This document shows, in pieces, positions 9,395 to 16,337 of a stretch of DNA of 64,000 nucleotides. The notes beneath the pieces were generated by a model. That model was not told where the DNA came from and searched no databases. It saw nothing but the letters and a program-made list of their open reading frames with translations. Numbering within the stretch: position 1 is the first letter of the stretch; each line of letters starts with the position of its first letter. The position numbers and the translations under genes were made by a program. The DNA lies in contig JBFMDH010000033.1 in assembly GCA_040754075.1 (NCBI GenBank), forward strand, positions 1 to 64,000, written 5' to 3'. The DNA comes from Acidobacteriota bacterium (GTDB lineage Bacteria > Acidobacteriota > Blastocatellia > UBA7656).

Positions 9395-9409
9395 GCGGTC
9401 AAAGACCGC
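9395..9409. repeat. Dispersed palindromic repeat, core copy 1
   Basis: Perfect core palindrome GCGGTCAAAGACCGC followed by TCTCTCAAC. One of several copies in this window (see 16278, 40618, 56867, 60026). Confidence 0.8.
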
Positions 9410-9456
9410 TCTCTCAACATTTTTATTTGAGCAAAAACAGTCGCAGACGGCTCAGG

Positions 9457-9855
9457 TTAATCGTTGACCACGGCGATGGCTTCGACCTCAATCAAATAGG
9501 CTTCGCGCACCAGTTGTTTGACAACAACCAGAGTGCTCGCCGGCGGGTTGTCGGTATTGATATAGCGATTGCGAATCTCGCGAACCGCGAGCAAATCCGA
9601 AGCGTCCGTCAAATAATAATTGAGTTTGATTACCTCTTGAAAAGTTGCACCGACTTCTTCGAGTCGTAATTTGAGGTTTGCGAAAACCTGTTCAACCTGG
9701 GCGCGAAAATCGCCTTCACCGACGAGGTTGCCTTGTTTATCGAGCGCCAGTTGCCCGGCGATGTAAAGCGTGCGCCCGCCGCGCACTTCGACAATATGCG
9801 AATAGCCGAGCGGCGCGCGATTGATAAAACGAACGTTGGCAGTTGATTGGGTCAT
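9457..9855 (-). CDS. RidA/YjgF-family protein lacking the catalytic Arg
   Basis: A 132-residue RidA-fold protein (IVEVRGGRTLYIAGQLALDKQGNLVGEGDF, cited in part; QVEQVFANLKLRLEEVGA; IEVEAIAVV). Classical RidA proteins hydrolyse reactive enamine/imine intermediates using an Arg in the P-A-R-S motif near residue 105. Here the motif reads NPPASTLVVV, with Ala in that place, as in the less-studied Rid subfamilies. Imine deaminase activity is therefore doubtful. The gene sits between an EthD-domain gene and a dehydrogenase, so a role in handling a catabolic intermediate is possible. A GGAG site precedes the start. Confidence 0.85.
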   Translation of the reverse strand: MTQSTANVRFINRAPLGYSHIVEVRGGRTLYIAGQLALDKQGNLVGEGDFRAQVEQVFANLKLRLEEVGATFQEVIKLNYYLTDASDLLAVREIRNRYINTDNPPASTLVVVKQLVREAYLIEVEAIAVVND

Positions 9856-9921
9856 TGATGTTTCTCCTTCTAATTTTCTTTCGCAGAATTTTGCCTGGGG
9901 TTTAACCGGTTGGATTAATCG

Positions 9922-10287
9922 TTAAATAATTTCCACTTCTTCAGAAACCCAAAACCTTGAGTTTTCCTGGTCAACAAATTGCGCTTCATCTTTCACCAGA
10001 GCAAGCAATGCGTTTCGCGACCCTTCATCCTGACCCAGTGCGCGCAAATCATCCAGAGAATTGAACCAGGCTTCGCCGATGCCATCGTACATTTCCAGAC
10101 CGCCACGCGCGCGTCGGAAATTTTCGCTCACCTCATTATCCAGCGAATGCGATTGCACATATCTGACGATGCGCAAGGCGTCTTTATATTGTTTGACCAA
10201 TGCGCCATGTTGATGTTGCCAGTAGTCGAGAAAGGCTTCCCGGCTCATACCGGGTTTTCGTTTCGCGCAGACAATCGTCTTTACCAT
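9922..10287 (-). CDS. EthD-domain (dimeric alpha/beta barrel) protein
   Basis: A 121-residue protein with the EthD pattern KRKPGMSREAFLDYWQHQHG at the N-terminus, then a ferredoxin-like alpha/beta fold ending in DENSRFWVSEE-type sequence (QENSRFWVSEEVEII). EthD-like proteins are small dimeric barrels found in degradation pathways; most have no proven chemistry. A very strong AAAGGAGG site precedes the ATG. It lies 64 bases downstream of the MerR-type regulator and upstream of the RidA-like gene, so it is likely part of the same regulated operon. Confidence 0.85.
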   Translation of the reverse strand: MVKTIVCAKRKPGMSREAFLDYWQHQHGALVKQYKDALRIVRYVQSHSLDNEVSENFRRARGGLEMYDGIGEAWFNSLDDLRALGQDEGSRNALLALVKDEAQFVDQENSRFWVSEEVEII

Positions 10288-10351
10288 TGCAAACCTCCTT
10301 TGTTAGCAAAGCTGTTCAAGTATTTTGAAAATATGCAAAGCGAGCAAACGG

Positions 10352-11179
10352 TCAATAATGCGCAGAAGTACCGGGCGGTGATTTGAGAATCGGATATTGA
10401 ATTTCCGTGATGCCAAAATTTGCATTTTGCGTGACATTGCCGTGCCAGTAGATTTCGCGATTCGCGCCGTCAATCCTGTAGCCTTGATGTGTTATCCATT
10501 TTCTCACCGCGCCATAAGCTTCGGGAATCGTCTCATCGCTGCCGTGATGAATCAGGCTGGCATTGACAGTTGCAGGTAATTGATAAACCTTGATGCGGTT
10601 GCTTGCGGGTACGTAGTCGTTCAACAAAATCAACGCTTCGCAATCAATCGGTTGCGCCTGTCCCTGACACACATGCCAGATTGCCGCCTGCTGCCCCGTG
10701 ACCTGGCGTTTCTTCAAATAGTGATTGAGTTCGGCAAATAATTCGGTGGCATCGTCATAGGAATTTAAAAGCCCGCGCATTGAGGCGACCCATTGCGGCT
10801 TGATCTGTTTCAAGCGGATTTCATAATTGAGCGCGGCTTCTGCTTTTTCGATTTGCGTAAGCCAACTGTCAACCTGCACGAGGCGTTCCTGTTCTTCGGC
10901 AATCCGTCGAGCAAGTTCTTCGCGCTTGTTTTGCAAAGCGTCGCGCACCTCACCGACCAATAAATCTTCTTTTAAGAGAACGGCAATTTCATCAAGCGAA
11001 AAGCCTAACTCTTTAAACAACAGGATGCGATTGATGCGTGTGAGCAGATGCGGCGCATAGTAACGATAGCCGGTGAAGCGGTCGACATAAGTGGGTTTGA
11101 GCAGGCCGATTTCATCGTAAAACCGCAGGGTTTTGATGGACACGCGGCTGACTCTCGAAAAATCTCCGATTTTAAACAT
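10352..11179 (-). CDS. MerR-family regulator with GyrI-like effector domain
   Basis: A 275-residue transcription regulator. The N-terminal MerR winged helix (FKIGDFSRVSRVSIKTLRFYDEIGLL, cited in part; TGYRYY) is followed by a long dimerisation coiled coil (LQNKREELARRIAEEQERLVQV) and a C-terminal GyrI/AraC-effector-like domain (ending WHGNVTQNANFGITEIQYPI), the BmrR-type arrangement that senses small, often cationic or hydrophobic, ligands. The ATG at 11179 follows GGAGGAG and sits just downstream of a promoter with a 19-bp spacer (11203-11233), which argues for autoregulation. A divergent ABC exporter lies 216 bases away and may share the control. Confidence 0.9.
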   Translation of the reverse strand: MFKIGDFSRVSRVSIKTLRFYDEIGLLKPTYVDRFTGYRYYAPHLLTRINRILLFKELGFSLDEIAVLLKEDLLVGEVRDALQNKREELARRIAEEQERLVQVDSWLTQIEKAEAALNYEIRLKQIKPQWVASMRGLLNSYDDATELFAELNHYLKKRQVTGQQAAIWHVCQGQAQPIDCEALILLNDYVPASNRIKVYQLPATVNASLIHHGSDETIPEAYGAVRKWITHQGYRIDGANREIYWHGNVTQNANFGITEIQYPILKSPPGTSAHY

Positions 11180-11202
11180 CTGGTCTCCTCCGATTGATGA
11201 GA

Positions 11203-11233
11203 AGTCTAAGCCCTCCCCTAACCGGAGAGTCAA
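11203..11233 (-). promoter_or_regulatory. MerR-type promoter/operator with 19-bp spacer
   Basis: On the minus strand TTGACT (11233-11228) and TAGACT (11208-11203) are separated by exactly 19 bp, and the spacer carries the dyad CTCTCC-N5-GGGGAG. Over-long 19-bp spacers with a dyad are the hallmark of promoters that MerR-family activators untwist. It lies 24 bases upstream of the merR-type start codon. Confidence 0.75.
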
Positions 11234-11395
11234 TCGGAATATAACAAAAATATTTTTTTCAGGCTCTAACCTTTTCCAACCGCGCAAGTCTCTATACAGT
11301 TGAATAGCAAATCGTTAAATTCAGGTCAGTCACCGACAAAATCAACTTTGCCAAGAAAGCAGGTGAATTTGAGGGAGCGAAAAGAAATAGCCGCA

Positions 11396-13210
11396 ATGCC
11401 TAAACAAGATAATAAAGACCCGCAAGAGAAAAAGAAGCAACGCGGCTCGCCGCGCGATTTGCTGCGGCTGATGGTTTACGCCAAACCTTATCGTCTGCGG
11501 CTAACTATCGCTTTGGCGAGTCTGTTTATCGGCAATTTAATCGGACTGGCATTTCCCAAACTCGTGCAATACCTGATTGACGCGGCATTCATTGACCGCG
11601 ATTACGCCAAACTCAATCGCATCGGGTTGGTGATTATGGCATCGTTTGCGGTGCAGGCGATTTTCGGATTTGCGCGGGCTTACCTGTTCGCTTTCGTCAG
11701 CGAACGCATCCTCGCAGACATTCGCACACAAATTTACAATCACCTGATTCATTTGCCGCTCACCTTTTTCGACAACCGCCGCACGGGCGAACTGGTATCG
11801 CGTGTGAGTTCCGATGTCACAGTCATTCAAACCGCGACAACCACGAGCCTTTCGGAACTGCTCAGACAAACCTTGATTTTAGTCGGCGGCATCGCCATCA
11901 TCGCCATCACCAATCCGAAACTCACAGCCGTGATGCTCGCCATCATTCCCGTTGTGGTTTTGCTCACGGTCTTTTATGGTCGTTACGTTCGCCGCATGAG
12001 CACCAAAGTGCAAGACAAACTCGCCGATGCCAATTCCGTTCTCGAAGAGACGCTCGCGGCAATCCGCATCGTGCAATCGTTTGCCAGGGAAGCTTATGAA
12101 CAGGGGCGTTATCGTTTGAAAATCATGGAAGCCTTGCAGACCGCCATGCGACGGGCGACGGCAACCGGCGGTTTCATCGCGTTCATTATTTTTGTGGTGT
12201 ACAGCGCGATTGCGACGATTCTCTGGTTCGGCAGCCGCATGGTGATTGCCGGAGAGATTACCGCAGGCGAATTGACCGCCTTCGTGCTTTATACATTCGT
12301 CGTGGCGTTTACCATTGGCGGCATGGCTGAGCTTTATACACAGTTTCAACAGGCGATTGGCGCAACCCGGCGGGTGTTTGAAATTTTGGATACCAGACCA
12401 GCGATTCAGGACACAGCGGATGCCAAATCGCTTGCTCTGCCCGAAGGTCGCGTTGAACTGCGCGATGTGCGCTTCACTTATGCGGACGAGCGCAATCAAG
12501 AAGTGTTAAAAGGCGTAAGCATCGAAGCGCGCGCCGGTGAAATCATCGCTTTGGTTGGCCCATCGGGCGCGGGCAAATCAACTCTGGTATCACTGGTTCC
12601 GCGTTTTTACGAAGTCACAGCAGGGGCACTCTTGGTTGATGGCATAGATGTGCGCGATATAAAAGTGAGCGATTTGCGCGAGGCAATTGGCATGGTGCCG
12701 CAAGAGACGATTTTATTTAGCGGCACGGTTAAAGAGAACATCGCTTACGGGCGACTCGATGCCACAGACGAAGCGATAGAAAATGCCGCTCGCGCCGCGC
12801 ACGCCCACGAATTCGTTTCCGAATTTCCCGAAGGTTACAACACCATTGTCGGCGAACGCGGCGTGAAACTTTCGGGCGGGCAACGTCAACGCATCGCGAT
12901 TGCGCGGGCGCTCTTGAAAAACCCCGCGATTTTAATTTTGGATGAAGCGACCAGTTCGCTCGATTCCGAATCCGAACGTTTGGTTCAAGATGCGCTTGAA
13001 CATTTAATGCAGGGGCGCACGACTTTTGTGATTGCCCACAGGCTTTCGACGGTGCGCCGCGCCGATAGAATTATTGTGTTGAACGAAGGTCGCATCGTCG
13101 AAGAAGGTACACACGAAGCACTGCTCGCCAGCGGCGGCTTGTACAAACAACTGCACGACATTCAATTCAGAGATATGCCAACACAGGAAAAAGCTATATC
13201 AGAATTATGA
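11396..13210 (+). CDS. ABC-type multidrug/lipid exporter, half-transporter (MsbA/BmrA-like)
   Basis: 604 residues from the ATG at 11396. A six-helix exporter membrane domain (about 25-325, with the SFAREAYEQGRY coupling region) is fused to an ATPase domain: Walker A GPSGAGKST near residue 387, signature LSGGQRQRIAIARALL near 491, Walker B ILILDEATSSLD, and the H-loop in FVIAHRLSTV. It should work as a homodimer exporting hydrophobic compounds or lipids. The start is uncertain: upstream in-frame TTG (11300) and GTG codons exist, and no start has an ideal ribosome-binding site. Its stop overlaps the following small membrane gene by 4 bases. It is divergent from the BmrR-like regulator. Confidence 0.9.
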   Translation: MPKQDNKDPQEKKKQRGSPRDLLRLMVYAKPYRLRLTIALASLFIGNLIGLAFPKLVQYLIDAAFIDRDYAKLNRIGLVIMASFAVQAIFGFARAYLFAFVSERILADIRTQIYNHLIHLPLTFFDNRRTGELVSRVSSDVTVIQTATTTSLSELLRQTLILVGGIAIIAITNPKLTAVMLAIIPVVVLLTVFYGRYVRRMSTKVQDKLADANSVLEETLAAIRIVQSFAREAYEQGRYRLKIMEALQTAMRRATATGGFIAFIIFVVYSAIATILWFGSRMVIAGEITAGELTAFVLYTFVVAFTIGGMAELYTQFQQAIGATRRVFEILDTRPAIQDTADAKSLALPEGRVELRDVRFTYADERNQEVLKGVSIEARAGEIIALVGPSGAGKSTLVSLVPRFYEVTAGALLVDGIDVRDIKVSDLREAIGMVPQETILFSGTVKENIAYGRLDATDEAIENAARAAHAHEFVSEFPEGYNTIVGERGVKLSGGQRQRIAIARALLKNPAILILDEATSSLDSESERLVQDALEHLMQGRTTFVIAHRLSTVRRADRIIVLNEGRIVEEGTHEALLASGGLYKQLHDIQFRDMPTQEKAISEL

Positions 13211-13569
13211 ATTTTACGAGATTGTCCCTTTGGGTAATAAATTTATTTTGTATCTTGTGGTTGGTCGTAATATTGCCCGTGTTGGGGATTCTGCCTTTGT
13301 ATTGTTTGAATGAGAAAAATTCTTTATTGGTGTCAAAAAATAATGTTGTATGCAGAATGGAAGCGGCTGCGCTTGTTGACGTTTGGGCAATTTTTCATCC
13401 AACAGAAACGGTTGGCGCAGATGAATGGCCTCCTATCTCAAAAAAACAGTGGGTTGTTATTTATTTTTTTGTCTTTAGCATATCAGGATTGTGCATCATT
13501 TATTTTTATCGTATGAGGATGAGAAAACACCCAACCAGAAATGAGTCTCAAAATGTTGATATGCATTAG
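13207..13569 (+). CDS. Small two-helix membrane protein, unknown
   Basis: 120 residues. Hydrophobic segments at about 8-31 and 83-101 flank a 50-residue loop with two Cys and Trp-rich sequence (VDVWAIFHPTETVGADEWPP), and a short Arg-rich tail follows. It starts in an ATGA overlap with the ABC exporter stop, so it is co-translated with it and could be an accessory protein. It is noticeably A+T-richer than its neighbours, hinting at recent acquisition. No family recognised. Confidence 0.6.
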   Translation: MNFTRLSLWVINLFCILWLVVILPVLGILPLYCLNEKNSLLVSKNNVVCRMEAAALVDVWAIFHPTETVGADEWPPISKKQWVVIYFFVFSISGLCIIYFYRMRMRKHPTRNESQNVDMH

Positions 13570-13912
13570 CATTAACAACGCAGAGCATTATACCTGGGGC
13601 GAAGGTTGCGACGGCTGGCATCTGCTCAAACGCGACGATCTGAGCATCATTCAGGAGCGCGTACCGCCCGGCAAATTTGAAGTCAGGCATTTGCATCACC
13701 AGGCGCGGCAATTTTTTTATATTTTAAGCGGCGAAGCGACGATGATTGCGGACGACGAACGCATCACGTTGCAAGCCGGTGAAGGTATCGAAATCCCGCC
13801 CGGCACGCGGCATCAATTCAGAAACGATTCCAGTGCAGAAGTCAATTTTCTGGTCATCTCTTGTCCGAAAAGCCACGGCGATAGAGAGAATGTTGAAAGC
13901 GAACCTCAGTAA
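13541..13912 (+). CDS. Single-domain cupin protein
   Basis: 123 residues. The cupin motif 1 region is EVRHLHHQARQFFYILSGEATM (His-rich metal-binding pattern) and motif 2 is GEGIEIPPGTRHQFRNDSSAEVNFLVIS. Such small metal-binding barrels include isomerases, dioxygenases and sensors; the substrate is unknown. The start overlaps the previous gene by 29 bases; an alternative ATG at 13553 would shorten it by 4 residues. Its TAA/ATG junction with the next gene overlaps by 1 base, so translation is probably coupled. Confidence 0.8.
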   Translation: MSLKMLICISINNAEHYTWGEGCDGWHLLKRDDLSIIQERVPPGKFEVRHLHHQARQFFYILSGEATMIADDERITLQAGEGIEIPPGTRHQFRNDSSAEVNFLVISCPKSHGDRENVESEPQ

Positions 13913-14331
13913 TGAATTACCAATTTGACCGCAGTAAAAGTTTGCAGGAATTAGAAGGCAAGGATTGGAGTGAGCCGACCTACAGTTCTTATCTGGTCAC
14001 GACCTGTCACGCCTTGCGAAGAAAACCGCTCAATCAATTTTCAGTTGAAGATTTGCGAATCTTGATTGGGCAAAGTATCGGGTTGGGATTCTTAATCCCG
14101 CTCGCGCTCGAAATACTGGCTGAAAACCCTATGACTGGCGGCGATTATTATCCTGGCGATTTATTGAAAAATGTTTTGCGCATTAATTCTTTCTTCTGGC
14201 AAGAAAACCCGGAGCTTCATCAGAAAATGAGAGCCATAATTTTTGAGGTTGAGTCTTTGAAAAAGACAATAGAAGATGAAATTTTACCAGCGGCAGAAAA
14301 ATTCAAAAACTTGGATATCTTCTCCCAATAA
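13912..14331 (+). CDS. Probable CdiI-type contact-dependent inhibition immunity protein
   Basis: 139 residues, soluble and acidic. The pattern LQELEGKDWSEPTYSSYLV, TTCHALRRKPLNQFSVEDLR, GQSIGLGFLIPLALEILAENP and GGDYYPGDLL is characteristic, as I recall it, of the CdiI_3-like immunity family that protects cells from CdiA or other polymorphic toxins. No CdiA, CdiB or Rhs gene lies in the window, so it would be an orphan immunity gene. The name rests on remembered family pattern, not on a search. Confidence 0.6.
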   Translation: MNYQFDRSKSLQELEGKDWSEPTYSSYLVTTCHALRRKPLNQFSVEDLRILIGQSIGLGFLIPLALEILAENPMTGGDYYPGDLLKNVLRINSFFWQENPELHQKMRAIIFEVESLKKTIEDEILPAAEKFKNLDIFSQ

Positions 14332-14372
14332 TTTTTAGAGTAGAACTCATTTATACAAACGGATTGTCAATT

Positions 14373-14759
14373 ATGAATGACGCTAAGATTCAGAAAAAAT
14401 TAGAGCAAATGGATACGCCCGATATGCACGAAACCTTGCTGCGCGGGCAGTGGAAAAATTATGCGCGGTTTGCCTATGAGCATTACTTGCAAGAAGGGCG
14501 CGGCGCAATTTTGATTGACTTGAAACGCGCAAGCTTTAAAGGCAAACAATTGCAACTGCCATCGCATTATGTTGCCGACGCCAGCGACAAACTTGCGAAA
14601 CTCGGCGGCTGGCCAAGCCCGGAAATTGCCGCCGTCGTTCGTGATTACGACCCCGAACTTGACCTCATCTTTTTAGTCTGGCGGCTTGATGATGAAATTA
14701 TCTATTATGTGGCGACCGATGATTTCACGCCCAAACAGGCTTATGAAGCGCGGCGTTAA
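14373..14759 (+). CDS. Conserved-looking soluble protein, unknown
   Basis: 128 residues from the ATG at 14373 (a TTG three codons upstream also opens the frame). It is soluble with mixed alpha/beta character and no signal peptide; notable segments are AYEHYLQEGRGAILIDLKRA, DYDPELDLIFLVWRLDDEIIYYVAT and a C-terminal TPKQAYEARR. Codon use matches its neighbours. I do not recognise the family. It follows the putative immunity gene by 41 bases and precedes the Uma2 pair, in a run of small accessory genes. Confidence 0.65.
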   Translation: MNDAKIQKKLEQMDTPDMHETLLRGQWKNYARFAYEHYLQEGRGAILIDLKRASFKGKQLQLPSHYVADASDKLAKLGGWPSPEIAAVVRDYDPELDLIFLVWRLDDEIIYYVATDDFTPKQAYEARR

Positions 14760-14810
14760 ATGATTTCACCATAGATAATGAATCGCAGGACGCGGAAAGC
14801 GAAGGTGATT

Positions 14811-15365
14811 ATGAGTACCAAAGTCAAAGCAACCATCGAAGACCTTTACGAGGAAAAAGGTAAAGCCGAACTCATTGATGGGGAGATTCAGAAATTTATG
14901 CCGACAGGAAGAAGACCCAGCAGAGCGAGTTTTAATATAGCCCTTAGCCTGATGGAACACGAAAGAACACATGGCGGAGGCGTCGCTGTAGCTGATAATG
15001 CAGGCTTCATTGTTGATTTACCCAAGCGTGAATCCTTCAGCCCCGATGCCGCATGGTTTGCTGGTGCAATGGACACAAATGACGATATGGATTTTTTTGA
15101 TGGCGCTCCGGTCTTCGCAGTTGAAGTGAGAAGTAAAAACGATTATGGCGCGAAAGCTGAACGCGAAATGGCGGAAAAACGCCGCGATTATTTTGCCGCC
15201 GGAACCCTGGTGGTCTGGGATGTCGATTTGCTCGGCGAAGAGATTATCAAGGCTTATAAAGCCGACACCCCTGAGCGCCCCGTCATTTTCAAACGCGGCG
15301 AAACGGCAAATGCCGAACCCGCTGTACCCGGCTGGCAAATGCCGGTCGATGATTTATTTCGTTAA
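14811..15365 (+). CDS. Uma2-family (DUF820) putative nuclease, copy 1
   Basis: 184 residues of the Uma2 family, a PD-(D/E)XK-like fold that is widespread in cyanobacteria and Acidobacteria; its biological role is not established. Visible family elements are ELIDGEIQKFMPTG, the FIVDLP..ESFSPDAAW strand with the catalytic-type Asp, FAVEVRSKNDYG (E-V-R/K part of the active site) and the VVWDVDLL strand. The ATG at 14811 follows GAAGGTG. It is duplicated immediately downstream (15455-16000); the last 225 bases of the two copies are identical. Confidence 0.85.
   Translation: MSTKVKATIEDLYEEKGKAELIDGEIQKFMPTGRRPSRASFNIALSLMEHERTHGGGVAVADNAGFIVDLPKRESFSPDAAWFAGAMDTNDDMDFFDGAPVFAVEVRSKNDYGAKAEREMAEKRRDYFAAGTLVVWDVDLLGEEIIKAYKADTPERPVIFKRGETANAEPAVPGWQMPVDDLFR
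15141..15365 (+). repeat. 225-bp exact duplicated segment, first copy
   Basis: Identical, by direct reading, to 15776-16000 (offset 635). It covers the 3' end of each Uma2 gene through the stop codon. The gene halves upstream of it differ much more. Confidence 0.95.
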
Positions 15366-15454
15366 GTGCGGCGCATAGGCTCAATCGCGTGAATGAAGAT
15401 TTCGCAACGGAGATTTTTTGCAAATTCAAGAACACTCGAAAAGCGAAGGTGATT

Positions 15455-16000
15455 ATGAGTACCAAAGTTAAAGCAACCATCGAAGACCTGTATGAGGAAC
15501 CCGGCAAAGCCGAACTCATTGATGGGGAGATTCAGAAATTTATGCCGACAGGAGATAGACCCGCACGAGCCAGTGGAGCAATTTATGTAAGTTTATATTT
15601 ATATGAACGCCAAACCGGATTGGGACGCGCTTACCCGGACAATACGGGCTTCATTGTCGATTTACCGAACCGCGAATCGTTCAGCCCCGATGCCGCCTGG
15701 TTTGTCGGCGAACCTTCGGGTATGAAATTTCTCGACGGCGCGCCCGCTTTTGCGGTTGAGGTGCGTAGCGAACATGATTATGGCGCGAAAGCTGAACGCG
15801 AAATGGCGGAAAAACGCCGCGATTATTTTGCCGCCGGAACCCTGGTGGTCTGGGATGTCGATTTGCTCGGCGAAGAGATTATCAAGGCTTATAAAGCCGA
15901 CACCCCTGAGCGCCCCGTCATTTTCAAACGCGGCGAAACGGCAAATGCCGAACCCGCTGTACCCGGCTGGCAAATGCCGGTCGATGATTTATTTCGTTAA
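15455..16000 (+). CDS. Uma2-family (DUF820) putative nuclease, copy 2
   Basis: 181 residues, tandem paralogue of the gene at 14811. Residues 1-36 are nearly identical to copy 1. Residues about 37-105 are diverged (GDRPARASGAIYVSLYLYER against GRRPSRASFNIALSLMEHER), with conserved islands such as GFIVDLP and ESFSPDAAWF. The last 74 or so residues are identical. The same leader sequence (AAAGCGAAGGTGATT) precedes the ATG in both copies. A recent duplication with partial gene conversion explains this pattern. The function is as uncertain as for copy 1. Confidence 0.85.
   Translation: MSTKVKATIEDLYEEPGKAELIDGEIQKFMPTGDRPARASGAIYVSLYLYERQTGLGRAYPDNTGFIVDLPNRESFSPDAAWFVGEPSGMKFLDGAPAFAVEVRSEHDYGAKAEREMAEKRRDYFAAGTLVVWDVDLLGEEIIKAYKADTPERPVIFKRGETANAEPAVPGWQMPVDDLFR
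15776..16000 (+). repeat. 225-bp exact duplicated segment, second copy
   Basis: Identical to 15141-15365, ending at the stop codon of the second Uma2 gene. Sequence identity stops right after the stop codon. Confidence 0.95.
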
Positions 16001-16031
16001 ACATTTTGAAAAACTCACTGGAGGATACTGA

Positions 16032-16253
16032 TTGATTGTGATTGCCTCGCTCGTCGGTTTTGCCGCAGGATTTATAACCTGGTTCATCGGCTCGTATTTC
16101 ATCGCTTTGTTTATCAATTGGGGCGCAAATCGCCAGCCGCCCGTAAGCGAAAATGCCTTGAAAGCTTATGAAATTATTTTATGCGGCGTGTGGTTTGTCG
16201 TAAGCGTCGGCGTGCTCTACATCGTCACGCGCGCGATGTGGCCGCAGGATTAA
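16032..16253 (+). CDS. Small two-helix membrane protein, unknown
   Basis: 73 residues from a TTG start at 16032, which is 7 bases after a good GGAGG (an alternative GTG lies two codons in). Transmembrane segments are at about 2-28 and 49-67, with a short polar loop (NWGANRQPPVSENALKAYE) between them. No family is recognised. It lies 31 bases behind the second Uma2 gene and may be co-transcribed with it. Confidence 0.6.
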   Translation: MIVIASLVGFAAGFITWFIGSYFIALFINWGANRQPPVSENALKAYEIILCGVWFVVSVGVLYIVTRAMWPQD

Positions 16254-16277
16254 TTTATAAATTGCCAGCTAAACGAC

Positions 16278-16292
16278 GCGGTCAAAGACCGC
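16278..16292. repeat. Dispersed palindromic repeat, core copy 2
   Basis: Core GCGGTCAAAGACCGC within ACGACGCGGTCAAAGACCGC, followed by TTGCTCAACCGC. The 5' flank is shared with the copy at 40618. It sits between convergent genes. Confidence 0.8.
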
Positions 16293-16337
16293 TTGCTCAA
16301 CCGCAGTCAATGGTTTGCCCTGCTGTTTCGGTTTGTC

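Noticed and set aside
9337-9420. Longer start of the dehydrogenase
   Set aside because: It would cover a dispersed palindrome and lacks a ribosome-binding site; the Rossmann motif begins right at the ATG at 9336.
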